From Deltaproteobacteria bacterium (GTDB taxonomy: Bacteria; Myxococcota_A; Bradymonadia; REDH01), in assembly GCA_007693585.1 (NCBI GenBank), contig REDH01000147.1, positions 40,323 through 104,322 of the forward strand: DNA of 64,000 nucleotides, read 5' to 3'. Each line of letters starts with the position of its first letter. The stretch's first letter is position 1. Under the pieces are notes generated by a model. It worked only from the letters and a program-made list of their open reading frames with translations, was not told the origin of the DNA and ran no database searches. Below are positions 1 to 10,100 of this stretch, piece after piece. A program made the translations under genes and the position numbers.

Positions 1-1215
1 ACGGTAGAAGTAGGCGCGGGAGTAGCCGAAGTGGGCGGCCACCTCGGAGACGTTTCCGTCGTGTTCGCGGAGGGCGTCCAGCACCGCCTCCTCGTCGACC
101 CGGAGGACGGAGTTGTCGTTCTCGACCTGCACGCGTCCGCCTCGCATGGGTTCGGGGAGCAGGGACGAGTGCAGCGGGTCGCCGCGGCGGATGAGGCCGC
201 TCATCCACAGCGCGTTGCGCTTGAGCTCGGCGAGCTCGCCGGGCCACCCGTAGCACAGCATGTGCTCGGCGAAGTCGACGGTGAGGGTCGAGCGCGCGAG
301 GTGGGCCTCGTCGGCGCGCAGCCGGGACAGGAGGGCCGGCAGGATGTCGGCGCGGCGTTCGGCGAGCGGGGGAATGCGGAGCTCGAACTGGGCGATGTGC
401 GCGAGCGTCTGCTCGATGATCGGCGGCGGTTCGGCGCGCAGCTCGAGCGGGATCGAGAGGAGCGTGAGGCTGCGCACGGGGCCCTCGACGCGGTCGCGGA
501 GCCTGCGGCCGAGGTCGATGATGCGCTGAGGCGAGGCGAAGTCGAGGCGTTCGAGCAGCACGACCTCGCGGGCCCCGGCGGTCTCGACCCGGGGCAGGGC
601 GTCCTCGTCGGCGGCTTCGATGGTGCGGAGCGGTTCCTCGCGGCACTCGGCGAGCCACTCGGCGGCGAGCTGGGCCTCCGTGGGGCCGGGGGTCCACAGG
701 ATGATGCAGCGGCACTCGGGGGGGATCAGCGAGGCGTCGATCTGCAGCAGCTGGCCGGCGCTGCTCCCGAAGACGCACAGCCGCTCCAGGAGGCCGGTGA
801 GGCGCCCGGTGTCGAAGCTGCTCATGCTCCCGAGCAGCCGCGGGGGCGGCTCGCGGTCGTAGACGAGGAGGCTGTTGCCGACGCGGACGATGTCGTTCTC
901 CTGCAGCAGGTGCCGGCGCACCAGCCGTCCGTTGACCCGCACCGGGTTGCGGGACCCGGTGTCCTGCAGCTCGAAGCCGGGCGCGTCCGCGAGCCGGCGC
1001 AGGGTCACGCAGTCCTGGGAGACGGCCTGATCGTCGAGCGCGATGCTGTTGGGCCGTCCATCCCGCTCGCGCTGCAGGGTGATCACCGGATCGCTCAGGC
1101 GCAGCGCACGGGTCCGCGTCCCGCGGGAGGGCGAGAACACGACGGAGAGGGACCAGCCATCGGCGAAGTCCCCGTCGTTGCGCAGCTCCGTATTGCGTTG
1201 CCTCATCCGTCCCAT
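1..1215 (-). CDS. FHA-domain regulator with degenerate AAA+ sigma-54-activator-like core (3' end cut by window)
   Basis: The gene runs off the left edge; 405 codons are visible. Residues about 25-125 form an FHA-like domain ending in a SRNPVRVNG stretch, the usual place for the phosphopeptide-binding Asn. The middle has the layout of a bacterial enhancer-binding protein, with a YGWPGELAELKRN segment in the place of the usual WPGNVRELRN and a Fis-type helix-turn-helix (DGNVSEVAAHFGYSRAYFYR) at the cut end. However, the expected Walker A (GxxGxGK) is replaced by TPGPTEAQ, and no GAFTGA loop is present, so ATP-driven sigma-54 activation looks lost. It may act as a DNA-binding phospho-threonine reader or antagonist. 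Start is ATG at 1215, with a second in-frame ATG at 1206; there is an in-frame stop just upstream. It lies 185 bases after mgtE on the same strand. Confidence 0.75.
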   Translation of the reverse strand, partial: MGRMRQRNTELRNDGDFADGWSLSVVFSPSRGTRTRALRLSDPVITLQRERDGRPNSIALDDQAVSQDCVTLRRLADAPGFELQDTGSRNPVRVNGRLVRRHLLQENDIVRVGNSLLVYDREPPPRLLGSMSSFDTGRLTGLLERLCVFGSSAGQLLQIDASLIPPECRCIILWTPGPTEAQLAAEWLAECREEPLRTIEAADEDALPRVETAGAREVVLLERLDFASPQRIIDLGRRLRDRVEGPVRSLTLLSIPLELRAEPPPIIEQTLAHIAQFELRIPPLAERRADILPALLSRLRADEAHLARSTLTVDFAEHMLCYGWPGELAELKRNALWMSGLIRRGDPLHSSLLPEPMRGGRVQVENDNSVLRVDEEAVLDALREHDGNVSEVAAHFGYSRAYFYR

Positions 1216-1400
1216 CCCCAGGAAGGCCGTTCACCCCGGCAGGCGATGCCGCGGTGTCCATGGCGCGAGGGTGCCACAGGGGCCCCCCACGCTCAACCAC
1301 CTCGATCATCGGTGATGGGCGGGACCGGGCGGGCCGGGTGCCGCCCGCGGGGGGGCAGCCGAGAGGGACGGTGGCCGGGCGCCTGGCATTCAACGGACAC

Positions 1401-2744
1401 TCAGATGCCGAGGACCACCGAGGCGATCGAGAAGTAGATGAACAGGCCGGAGGCGTCGGCGATGGTCGTGATCAGGGGGGCGGACGCGGTGGCCGGGTCG
1501 AGCCTGAGCTTCGTCAGGATGAACGGCAGGATCGTGCCGACCAGGTTCGCGAACAGCACCACCGAGACCATGGTGAGCCCCACCACCACCCCGATCATCC
1601 AGTCTCCGCGGAAGATGCCGAGCAGGGCGGAGAGGGCGCCGAGGGTCACGCCGAGCAGCAGGCCGACGCCGAACTCCTTGAACAGCACGCGGGCCCACTG
1701 GTTGAGCTTCACGTCGTCGGTGACGAGGGCGCGGATCATCAGTGTGGCGGACTGGGAGCCCACGTTGCCGCTCGAGTCGATCAGCAGCGGCATGAACAGG
1801 GCGAGGGCGATGTGGGCCTCGAGGGTCTCCTCGAAGATGGCGATGACCCCCGAGGACGCCAGGGCCATGATCACCAGCAACGTGAGCCAGCCGATCCGCT
1901 TGCCGTAGAGGAGGGTGATCGGCGCACGGTCATAGCTCATCCGCAGGGGCGCGACCGAGGCACCCTTGTGGATGTCCTCGGTGGCCTCCTCCTCCGCGAC
2001 GTCGAGCACGTCGTCGAACGTGACCATGCCGAGCAGGACGCCCTCGGAGTCGACGACGGGCAGCGCGGAGATGTCGTACTTCCGCATGAGCCGGACGGCG
2101 ACCTCGCGGTCGTCGAACGCGGAGAGGCTGATCACGGACCGGTCCATGAGCTCGGACACGGTGGCGTCGGCCGGGGCGAGCACGATCTGTCGGAGCCGCA
2201 GCTCGTCGAGGAGCCGCCCGTGGGCGTCCCGGACGTAGACGATGTTGATGGACTCGCGGTCGTGGCCGTACTTGCGGATGTGGTCGAGGGCCCGCGCCAC
2301 GGTCCAGTGCGCGCGGATGGCCACATAGTCGGGGGTCATCAGGCGACCGGCGCTCTCGTCCGGGTAGCCGAGGAGCTGCTTCGCCTCCCGCAGGTCCTCC
2401 GGATCGAGCATGTTGAGCAGCCGCACCGTCACCTCGGCGGGCAGCTCCTCGAAGAGCGCGGTCCGGTCGTCCGGGGTCATCGTGGCGAGGACGTGGCGGG
2501 TCTCCTGATCGGTGAACTGGCGGATCAGCTCGTCCTGCTCCTCGACGTCGAGGTGGGAGAAGACCTCGGAGCCGAGGTCACGGGGCAGGCAGCGGAAGAC
2601 GAGCAGGCGCTCGGCGGCGCTGATCTCGAGCATGAGATCGGCGATGTCGGCGGCGGTGTACTCCTCCAGCAGCTCGCGCAGCGCCGGCCAGGACTGCTGC
2701 TGGATGAGCGCGTGGATCTCCGGGGTCAGGGCGAGGCGGTCCAT
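1401..2744 (-). CDS. mgtE: MgtE-family magnesium transporter
   Basis: A 447-residue inner-membrane Mg2+ channel of the MgtE family. Residues 1-125 are the helical N domain, 130-250 a pair of CBS domains (VARALDHIRKY..., then SVISLSAFDDREVAVRLMRKY), and 275-447 the five-helix pore. Family signatures are seen in GNVGSQSATLMIRAL and DPATASAPLITTIADASG. In the family the N and CBS domains close the pore when cytosolic Mg2+ is high. The chosen ATG has an AGGAT ribosome site at good spacing, whereas an upstream in-frame ATG at 2855 would add a low-complexity Ser/Pro stretch and overlap thiE. Its start is 22 bases after the thiE stop, so it probably ends a lipA-thiE-mgtE transcript. Length is normal for the family. 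Confidence 0.95.
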   Translation of the reverse strand: MDRLALTPEIHALIQQQSWPALRELLEEYTAADIADLMLEISAAERLLVFRCLPRDLGSEVFSHLDVEEQDELIRQFTDQETRHVLATMTPDDRTALFEELPAEVTVRLLNMLDPEDLREAKQLLGYPDESAGRLMTPDYVAIRAHWTVARALDHIRKYGHDRESINIVYVRDAHGRLLDELRLRQIVLAPADATVSELMDRSVISLSAFDDREVAVRLMRKYDISALPVVDSEGVLLGMVTFDDVLDVAEEEATEDIHKGASVAPLRMSYDRAPITLLYGKRIGWLTLLVIMALASSGVIAIFEETLEAHIALALFMPLLIDSSGNVGSQSATLMIRALVTDDVKLNQWARVLFKEFGVGLLLGVTLGALSALLGIFRGDWMIGVVVGLTMVSVVLFANLVGTILPFILTKLRLDPATASAPLITTIADASGLFIYFSIASVVLGI

Positions 2745-2766
2745 GGGGGATCCTGGCGATGGGGGG

Positions 2767-3423
2767 TTACGGAAGGGCGAGGGCTCGATGGAAGGCGAGC
2801 ACGGCCCCGGGGACATCGGCGGCGCCGAGGAGGCCGCGGATCGCGGCGACGCCATCGGCGCCGGCGTTCAGACAGTCGCGGGTGTTTTCGGGGCTCACGC
2901 CGCCGATGGCGACGATCGGAATCCCGGGCACGGCGCGGCGCACGGCTGCGATGCCCTCCGGTCCGCGCGGTGGGCTGGCGTCGTTCTTGGTGGGGCGGGC
3001 CTCGAAGACGGCGCCGACGCCGAGGTAGTCCGCGCCGTCCGCCACGGCTGCGCGCGCGCGCTCCGGTGTGCCCGCGCTGGCTCCCACGATTCGGTCCGGG
3101 CCGACGATCGCCCGGGCCGCGGAGACGGGGAGGTCGGCGGGGCCCACGTGGACCCCGTCCGCTCCGGCGTCCACGGCGAGCGCCGGGTCATCGTTGACGA
3201 TGAACAGCGTGCCGTGGCTGCGGCACAGCTCGGCGAGGGCCCGGGCGAGGTGCAGTCGCTCGGCCCGTGGGCGGTCCGCCTTGTCGCGGAGCTGAAGGGT
3301 GGGGATGCCCGCCGCCAGGCCCGTCCGCGCGGCCGCGAGGAGCGCCTCGGCGTCCGCGAGGGACGGAGGGGTGATCGCGACGAGGCGCAACCGGTCGGCG
3401 AGGGATGGCTCCCCGGGGCTCAC
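2767..3423 (-). CDS. thiE: Thiamine-phosphate synthase
   Basis: A 218-residue TIM-barrel enzyme that joins the hydroxymethylpyrimidine diphosphate and thiazole phosphate halves into thiamine phosphate. Family motifs are visible in order: LQLRDK near the N-terminus, IVNDDPALAVDAGADGVHVG in the middle, DYLGVGAVFEARPTKNDA for phosphate binding, and IVAIGGV near the C-terminus. The start is taken as GTG at 3423, which overlaps the lipA stop as GTGA, a typical translational coupling. No other thiamine gene is in the window. Pairing with lipA makes cofactor sense, since thiamine diphosphate and lipoate serve the same 2-oxoacid dehydrogenases; that link is inference. Confidence 0.93.
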   Translation of the reverse strand: MSPGEPSLADRLRLVAITPPSLADAEALLAAARTGLAAGIPTLQLRDKADRPRAERLHLARALAELCRSHGTLFIVNDDPALAVDAGADGVHVGPADLPVSAARAIVGPDRIVGASAGTPERARAAVADGADYLGVGAVFEARPTKNDASPPRGPEGIAAVRRAVPGIPIVAIGGVSPENTRDCLNAGADGVAAIRGLLGAADVPGAVLAFHRALALP

Positions 3424-4388
3424 GCGTGTCCCGTCTCGCGCCGCCGCTCCGCGGCCATGCGGGCCTGCTTGTCGGCGCGGTAGGAGGAGCGGACGAGCGG
3501 GCCGGACTCCACGTGGACGAAGCCCATCTCCATGCCGGCGCGGCGCAGGGCATCGAACGCCTCCGGCCGCACCCATCGGGTCACGGGGAGGTGGTTGATG
3601 GACGGGCGCATGTACTGGCCGATGTTCACGATCTCGACGCCGGCGTCCGCGAGGTCGCGCAGGGTCTCGAGCACCTCGTCGTCGGTCTCGCCAAGGCCGA
3701 GCATGATGCCGCTCTTGGTCACGGCGCCGAGCTCCCGGGCCCGCCGGAGCACCGCGAGTGTGCGCTCGTAGCGCGCCTGCGGGCGCACCACCCGGTGCAG
3801 GCGGTCCACGGTCTCGATGTTGTGTGCGAAGACGTCGGGGCCTGCGTGGACGACGGTATCGACGTGTTCGAGCTCGCCCTTGAAGTCCGGCGTCAGCACC
3901 TCGATCTGCAGGCCGGGACAGGCCTTGCGGATCTGCCGGATGGTCTCCGCCCAGATGAACGCGCCGCCATCCGGCAGGTCGTCCCGGTCCACGCTGGTGA
4001 TGACCGTGTAGTTCAGGTCGAGGGTCGAGAGCGCCTCGGCCACGCGCCGGGGCTCGTCGAGGTCCACCGAGCCGGGCCGGCCGGTCTGCACGTCGCAGAA
4101 GCCGCAGGACCGGGTGCAGACGTTGCCGAGAATCATGAAGGTGAGCGACCGGTTGCTCCAGCACTCCCCGATGTTCGGGCAGGACGCGCTCTCGCACACG
4201 GTGTTCAGGCCGCTCTCGTGGACGAGGCTGCGCAGGTCGAAGAAGTCCCGGTTCAGCGACAGCCGGACCTTGAGCCACTCCGGACGCTTCCCGGCGGCGT
4301 CCGCTTCCCGGGTCGGGCGCGCCATCCCGGAGCGGCGCTGCGCGGCCGGGGTCGCGTCGGGCAGGACGGGCAGGGGAATACGGGCCAT
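3420..4388 (-). CDS. lipA: Lipoyl synthase
   Basis: A 322-residue radical-SAM enzyme that inserts two sulfurs into octanoyl chains on lipoyl-dependent proteins. Both iron-sulfur clusters can be placed: the auxiliary cluster Cys65, Cys70 and Cys76 (CESASCPNIGEC) and the radical-SAM cluster Cys91, Cys95 and Cys98 (CTRSCGFC). The C-terminal RSSYRADKQA carries the conserved Ser that ligates the auxiliary cluster in the family. The ATG at 4388 has an AGGAG ribosome site about ten bases upstream. It is first in the lipA-thiE-mgtE cluster. lipB is not in the window. The N-terminal 20 residues before the GMARP segment are not conserved in the family, so a start at an internal Met is possible. Confidence 0.96.
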   Translation of the reverse strand: MARIPLPVLPDATPAAQRRSGMARPTREADAAGKRPEWLKVRLSLNRDFFDLRSLVHESGLNTVCESASCPNIGECWSNRSLTFMILGNVCTRSCGFCDVQTGRPGSVDLDEPRRVAEALSTLDLNYTVITSVDRDDLPDGGAFIWAETIRQIRKACPGLQIEVLTPDFKGELEHVDTVVHAGPDVFAHNIETVDRLHRVVRPQARYERTLAVLRRARELGAVTKSGIMLGLGETDDEVLETLRDLADAGVEIVNIGQYMRPSINHLPVTRWVRPEAFDALRRAGMEMGFVHVESGPLVRSSYRADKQARMAAERRRETGHA

Positions 4389-4616
4389 GGTCGATGCGCT
4401 CCTGTCGCAGGGGGCCGTGCGCCGGACGCGTGCGCGCCGGCCGCCCCGGGTCTAAGCGGTGCGCCCGGGGGTGTCAACGCGACCCGGCGCTCCGCTGGAA
4501 CAGCCCGTACCACACGTTGGACCTTGCACCAGCCGGGCATCCGCGCCACGTTCCCCGCCGCCCGCCCGGCCCCGGCCGGTCTTCCGTCTCCCCCGTGCCC
4601 CCGGCCGCCGTTGATC

Positions 4617-5900
4617 GTGTTCTCCCACTCCCCCGGTCGTTCTCCGCACGCGCCGATGGTTGCGGTCGTCACCATGGCGATCGCCTTCCTGGCCTTTCCG
4701 CCCGGCGCGGCGGTGGCCCTCGACCTCGAGGAAGCCATGGAGCGCGCAGCGACCAACACCGAGGCAGCCGAGATCCTGCGCCTGCGGATCGACGCCGCCG
4801 ACGGCCGGCGGCGTGCCGCCCTGGGGGCGCTGCTCCCCACCCTCGATGCCTCCGTCGGCATCACCCGAAACGACCGCCAGGTCGAGCTGGGCGACCGGAC
4901 CTTCACCAGCCTCTGGGACACCTCGGCCCAGATCCAGGCCCGCGTCGACCTCTTCCGCGGGCCGGCGATCCCCCAGTGGCTCGCGGCCCGGACCGGGGTG
5001 GACGTGGCCACCGAGACCGCGCGCTGGGAGCGCGCCCGACTGCGCATGATGGCCGCCGACGCCTGGGTGACCATCCTCACCGCCGTGGCCAACGTCGATG
5101 TCGCCTCCGACAACCTCGACCTCGCCACCGAGAGCCTCGCGCAGACCCGGGCCAGGCTCGAGACCGGCTTCGGCCTCAACGCCGACGTCGCGCTCGCGCG
5201 CACCGCCGTGCTCGACGCCGAGGCGGAACTGCTCGCCGCACGCCGCGTCCTCGAGGATGCCCTCGACACCCTCGCCTTCCTCGTGCGCGAGGATGCCCTC
5301 GCCCTCGAACAGCTCGCGCAGACCGGTCCCTCCCTCGCCGACGCGGCGGGGGTGGACGGGCCCACCGCGGACATCGCGGCCCTCGAGCTGGAGGAGGAGG
5401 CGGCCCGGCGCCAGGTCCAGGCCGAGCACTTCAACTTCCTGCCCACCCTCTCCCTCGCCGGCACCTACCACTTCGGGCCGTCCAGCGTGCGCGCCCCCGA
5501 CGGCCGCTACTGGACCGTCACGCTCGCCGCCACCTGGCGCGTCTTCGACTTCGCCCGCTACGGCCGCCTGCAGGAGGCCCGTGCCGAGCGGGACATCGCC
5601 GGGCTGCGGACCGAACAGGCGGAGCGGGAGCGCGACCGGGACCTCCGCGCCGCCGACCGCCGCATCGCGGAGACCGCCGCCCGCCTCGAGCTGCGGGAGG
5701 AAGCGCTGCTGGCGGCCATGGAGAGCCGGGAGCTCGTGGCCTCCCGTTTCGAGCTCGGCGAGGCCACCGCCCTCGAACTCACCCAGGCCGACAGCGCACT
5801 TTTTGCGGCCCGAACGCGTCTCAACCTCGCCGTGCTCGAGCGGGCGCGGGCCGAGCTCGAGGCCGCCTGGCTGCGCGGCGCGCTCCAGGACGAGGACTGA
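4617..5900 (+). CDS. TolC-family outer-membrane efflux protein
   Basis: About 427 residues with a hydrophobic signal segment (VAVVTMAIAFLAF...) and two TolC-type halves rich in long amphipathic helices, each with Leu/Ala/Glu heptads. LDLEEAMERA right after the signal is the typical opening of this family. It would form the outer-membrane duct of the efflux pump encoded by the next two genes. The start is uncertain: GTG 4617 gives a signal peptide with an Arg in its n-region, ATG 4656 gives one with no positive charge, and neither has a clear ribosome site. The next gene starts 7 bases after its stop, so the three genes form one operon. Confidence 0.88.
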   Translation: MFSHSPGRSPHAPMVAVVTMAIAFLAFPPGAAVALDLEEAMERAATNTEAAEILRLRIDAADGRRRAALGALLPTLDASVGITRNDRQVELGDRTFTSLWDTSAQIQARVDLFRGPAIPQWLAARTGVDVATETARWERARLRMMAADAWVTILTAVANVDVASDNLDLATESLAQTRARLETGFGLNADVALARTAVLDAEAELLAARRVLEDALDTLAFLVREDALALEQLAQTGPSLADAAGVDGPTADIAALELEEEAARRQVQAEHFNFLPTLSLAGTYHFGPSSVRAPDGRYWTVTLAATWRVFDFARYGRLQEARAERDIAGLRTEQAERERDRDLRAADRRIAETAARLELREEALLAAMESRELVASRFELGEATALELTQADSALFAARTRLNLAVLERARAELEAAWLRGALQDED

Positions 5901-5907
5901 TTTCGCC

Positions 5908-7143
5908 ATGACCGACCCCGCCCCCATCCGGCCCCTCCGTTCGACCGCAGCCCACGCCATGACCATGCTGCTGGCGCTCGCGATGGCACTCGCGACCGCG
6001 ACGGGCTGCCGCGGCGCCTCCGACGCCACGGCCCAGGGGCCGCCTCCCCAGGCGGGCGCCGGCGCTGGCGAAGGACCGGCGCCCACCGTGGAGGTCGTGC
6101 CCGCACGCCGCGGCGCGCTCTCCCGGACCCTCGCCTTCACCGGCGAGGTGCTTGCGGACCGCCGCGTTGACGTCGTCCCGCTCGAGAGCGGGCTGCTCGT
6201 CGCGCTCGAGGTCGATGAGGGCGATGCCGTCACCCGGGGCGACGTCCTCGCCCGCCTCGACGAGGACCTGCAGGACCGGCGGCGCCGCGAGGCAGACGCC
6301 GCACGCCGCTCCGCCCGCGCCGCCGTGGCCCAGGCCCGGGCGGAGCGCGATCGCCAGGAGCGCGAGCTCGAGCGACGACGCCGGCTCCAGGAGCGCGATG
6401 CCCTGCCCCGGGCCGAAGTGGAAGCCCTCGAGGACCAGCTCGCCGTCCTCGACGCCGCGCTGGTGGCCGCCGAAGCACGCGGCGTGGAGAGTGACACGGC
6501 GCTGGCCAGCCGGCGAGCCGAGGTCGAGCGCCGGGTCGTCCGCGCCCCGTTCGATGGCGTCGTGGTCCGGCGACTCCAGGACCCCGGCGCCGCCGTATCG
6601 CCCCAGCAACCGCTCCTGACGCTCCTCGATCGCGAGAGCCTCGAGTTCGTGGCGCGTCTGCCCGAGCGCCGCCTCGGCGAGCTCGAACCCGGCGCTCGCG
6701 CCACCATCACCCTCGATGCGGCCCCCGACCGTCCGCTGGAGGCCGAGCTCCGCCGGCTCGGAGAGGACATCGAGCGCGGGAGCCGCACCATCGAGGCCCG
6801 GTTCCGCATCGAGAGCGGTGACCTGCGGATCCGGCACGGCATGTTCGGTCGGGGTCGCATGACCCTCGAACAGCGCGAGGCCCTCGTGCACGTGCCCGAG
6901 GACGCCGTGCACCGGGAGGCGGACGAGGAAGACGCGACCGAGTCGGTCCACGTCTGGATCGTCCGCGATGGACAGGCCTCGCGGGCCACCGTCGAGGTGC
7001 TCTACCGGCTCGAGGGCCGCGCCGCCCTCCGCGGGATCGACGAGGGAGCCCTCGTGATCGTGTCCCCCGTGGCACGGCTCGAGGATGGGCAGCGCGTCCG
7101 GATCCTCGACCAGCCGCAGGCGCGTCCCGGAGCGCGACGATGA
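5908..7143 (+). CDS. RND efflux periplasmic adaptor (membrane fusion protein)
   Basis: A 411-residue lipoprotein-like adaptor: a hydrophobic stretch followed by ATGC at residues 31-34 gives a plausible lipobox. The family layout is clear: a first lipoyl half (VVPLESGLLVALEVDEGDAVTRGDVLARLD), a coiled hairpin rich in Arg/Glu/Ala, a second lipoyl half (VRAPFDGVVVRRLQDPGAAV), then beta-barrel and membrane-proximal domains. It would link the pump to the TolC-like duct. Its stop overlaps the pump gene start as ATGA, so the two are translationally coupled. Substrate cannot be told from sequence. Confidence 0.92.
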   Translation: MTDPAPIRPLRSTAAHAMTMLLALAMALATATGCRGASDATAQGPPPQAGAGAGEGPAPTVEVVPARRGALSRTLAFTGEVLADRRVDVVPLESGLLVALEVDEGDAVTRGDVLARLDEDLQDRRRREADAARRSARAAVAQARAERDRQERELERRRRLQERDALPRAEVEALEDQLAVLDAALVAAEARGVESDTALASRRAEVERRVVRAPFDGVVVRRLQDPGAAVSPQQPLLTLLDRESLEFVARLPERRLGELEPGARATITLDAAPDRPLEAELRRLGEDIERGSRTIEARFRIESGDLRIRHGMFGRGRMTLEQREALVHVPEDAVHREADEEDATESVHVWIVRDGQASRATVEVLYRLEGRAALRGIDEGALVIVSPVARLEDGQRVRILDQPQARPGARR

Positions 7144-10100
7144 GCCTGAGCCGCACCGCCGTCCGGCGACCCGTCGCCACCGCCATGGTCTTCGTCGCCC
7201 TCACCGTCCTCGGCGCCTTCGCGTTCATGCGGCTTCAGGTCGACCTCTTCCCCAGCGTCGACTTCCCCACCATCAACGTCATCACCAGCTACGCCGGCGT
7301 CGCGCCCGAGGAGATCGAGACGCTGATCACCCGGCCCATCGAGGGAGCGGTCGCCCGGGTCGAGGGAGTCGACCGCCTGGAATCGACCTCCCTGGAGGGT
7401 CGCTCCCGTGTGGCGCTGCGGTTCGACTGGGGGAAGGATCTCGAGACCGCCACCAACGATGTCCGCGCGGCCGTCGACCGGGTCCGGGACGCCCTCCCGG
7501 ACGACGCCGGCGCCCCGATCATCTTCAAGTTCGACATCGCGAACTTCCCGATCATGAACCTCGCGCTCGCCGCGGACGGCATGGACGAGGGCCGCATCCG
7601 GCGCTTCGCCGAGGACGTCGTCCGGCCGCGGCTCGAGCGCATCGTCGGGGTCGCCGACGTCGAGGTGAGGGGAGCCCGGGAGCGCGAGATCCGCATCGAG
7701 GTCGACCCCGAGCGCCTGGCCGGACTCGGCCTCACCCTGCAGGACGTCACCGCCGGCCTGCGGGCGGAGAACCTGACCGTGCCGGCCGGCGTGGTCCGGC
7801 AGCCGCGGGAGAACATCCTCATCCGCGCCATGGGCGAGATCGAGTCCCTCGAGGAGCTCACCCAGGTCGTGCTCACGCGCCGCGACGGCGTCCCCATCCG
7901 GGTGGCCGACATCGGCATCCTCGTGGACGGGTTCTCCGAGGTCGAGAACATCGTCCGCATCAACGGCACCCAGGGCGTCCAGCTCGTCATCCGCAAGAGC
8001 CCCGACGCGAACACCGTCGAGGTAGCAGACCTCCTCTACGACGCCATCGATCGCTTCAACCGCGACTTCGAGGACCAGGCGCGGATATCGATCATCGTCG
8101 ACAGCTCCACCTTCATCCGCGACTCCATCGATGGCGTGCTCTTCGCCATCTCCATCGGCGGCTTCCTCGCCATCCTCGTGCTGCTCTTCTTCCTGCAGAG
8201 CGTGCGCGCGACCATCGTCGTCGGGGTCACGATCCCCATCGCCGCCATCTCGACGTTCCTGCTGATGCAGCAGTTCGACCTGACGCTGAACCTCATCAGC
8301 TTCGGCGGGCTCGCCGTGGGGCTCGGGATGCTCGTCGACAACGCCATCGTCATCCTCGAGAACATCTACCGGCACCGGGAGGCGGGCGAGGACCCGGAGG
8401 AGGCCGCCATCGTGGGGGCCGAAGAGGTGGCCTCCGCCATCACCGCCTCCACCATGACGACGCTCGCCGTCTTCGTGCCCGTGCTCTTCCTCGGGGGCTT
8501 CGCGGCGGTGTTCTTCAGTCAGATGGCCCTCGTGGTCACCGCAGCCCTGCTGTGCAGCCTGTTCGCCGCCCTGACCCTCGTGCCCGTGCTCTCCAGCGTG
8601 CTGCTGCGCCGGGTCGGAAGGGAGGAGGACGAGTCCCGCAACGCGATACGACGCGCGCTCGACCACCTCGACCGGCTCTACTCCGGCTTCGTCCACACCT
8701 GCCTGCGCTTTCCCCTCGTGGTCATCGGCGTCAGCGTCGCCCTGCTCGCGGGCGCCATCCACCTCTTCGCCGACGTGGGCCGCGAGCTGCTCCCGGAGTC
8801 CGACGAGGGCGAGGTGCGCATCATGGCGGAGTACCCGTCGGGCACCCGCGTGGAGGTCACCGAGGCAGCGGTGCTGCGCATCGAGGCGTTGATCGCCGAG
8901 CACGTGCCCGAGGCCGCGGACGTTCTCTCCACCCTCGGCACACCCGGTTTCTGGTCCTCCAGCGGCGAGGAGTCCGCGAGCATCCGGCTCAACCTCGTGC
9001 CCCACGGGGAGCGCACCCGCAGCTCGGAGGAGGTGGCCGCCGCACTGCGCCCCATCCTCGCCCGCGAGCTGCCGGGAATGCGCGTCTTCGCCCGCCCCGG
9101 CACCGGCCTGTGGATCTTCAACTTCATCCGGGGTGGCGACGAGCGCGTGCGCGTGGAGATCCGCGGGTTCGACATGGACACCGCCGAGCTGCTGATGGGC
9201 GAGGTGCGCGGTCTGCTCGGCGAGGTGGACGGGGTGACCGACGTCCGCTCCAGTCGGCGCGCAGGCGGTCGCGAGGTGCGCATGTTCGTGGACCGCGAAG
9301 CGGCGGCGGACCTCGGGCTGACGACCCGGCAGGTGGTCGAGGGGATCAGCATGCTCGTGGGCGGCGGTCGCGCCGGCGTCTTCCGCGAGGGCGGCGACGA
9401 GTTCGAGATCCGGGTGCGACTGCGCGGGGCCGAGCTGCACTCCCCCGAGCGGTTGCTCGAGGTTCCGTTTCGCCTGCCGGATGGCGGCGTGGTGGCCCTG
9501 GGCGATCTGGTCCGCACGGAGGACGGCGAGACCCCGCGGGCCATCGAGCGCCTCGGACAGGAGCGCATCGTGTGGGTGGGCGCCAGCCTGGACGGAACGA
9601 GGACCCTCGGGGAGATCAACGATGACGTCCGCGATCGGCTTCGCGAGCTGGACATCCCCGATGACTTCAGCGTGCTGGTGGCCGGTGAGGGCGACGAGCA
9701 GCAGCGCACGTTCGGGGCACTCGGGCTCGGCCTGCTCCTGGCGATGCTGCTCGTCTACATGATCATGGCCGGGCAGTTCGAGTCGTTCCTGCACCCGGTG
9801 ATCATCATGTCGAGCATTCCGTTCGCCTTCATCGGTGCGGTGGCCTCGCTGCTCTTCTTCGGGGCGACCCTCAACATCAACAGCTTCATGGGGGTGATCG
9901 TGCTTGTGGGGGTGGTCGCGAACAACGCGATCGTGCTGGTGGACTACATCAACCTGATGCGGCGCAAGTTCGGGTACGCGCTGCGAGAGGCGGTGGTCGA
10001 GTCGGCGCGCAGGCGCCTTCGCCCGATCCTGATGACCACCCTGACGACCACACTGGCCCTGTCACCGATCGCCCTGGCGACCGGGGCGGGCAGCGAGAAT

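Noticed and set aside
7002..9794. 930-codon minus-strand open frame
   Set aside because: It is antisense to the RND pump gene, and the pump frame is conserved throughout.
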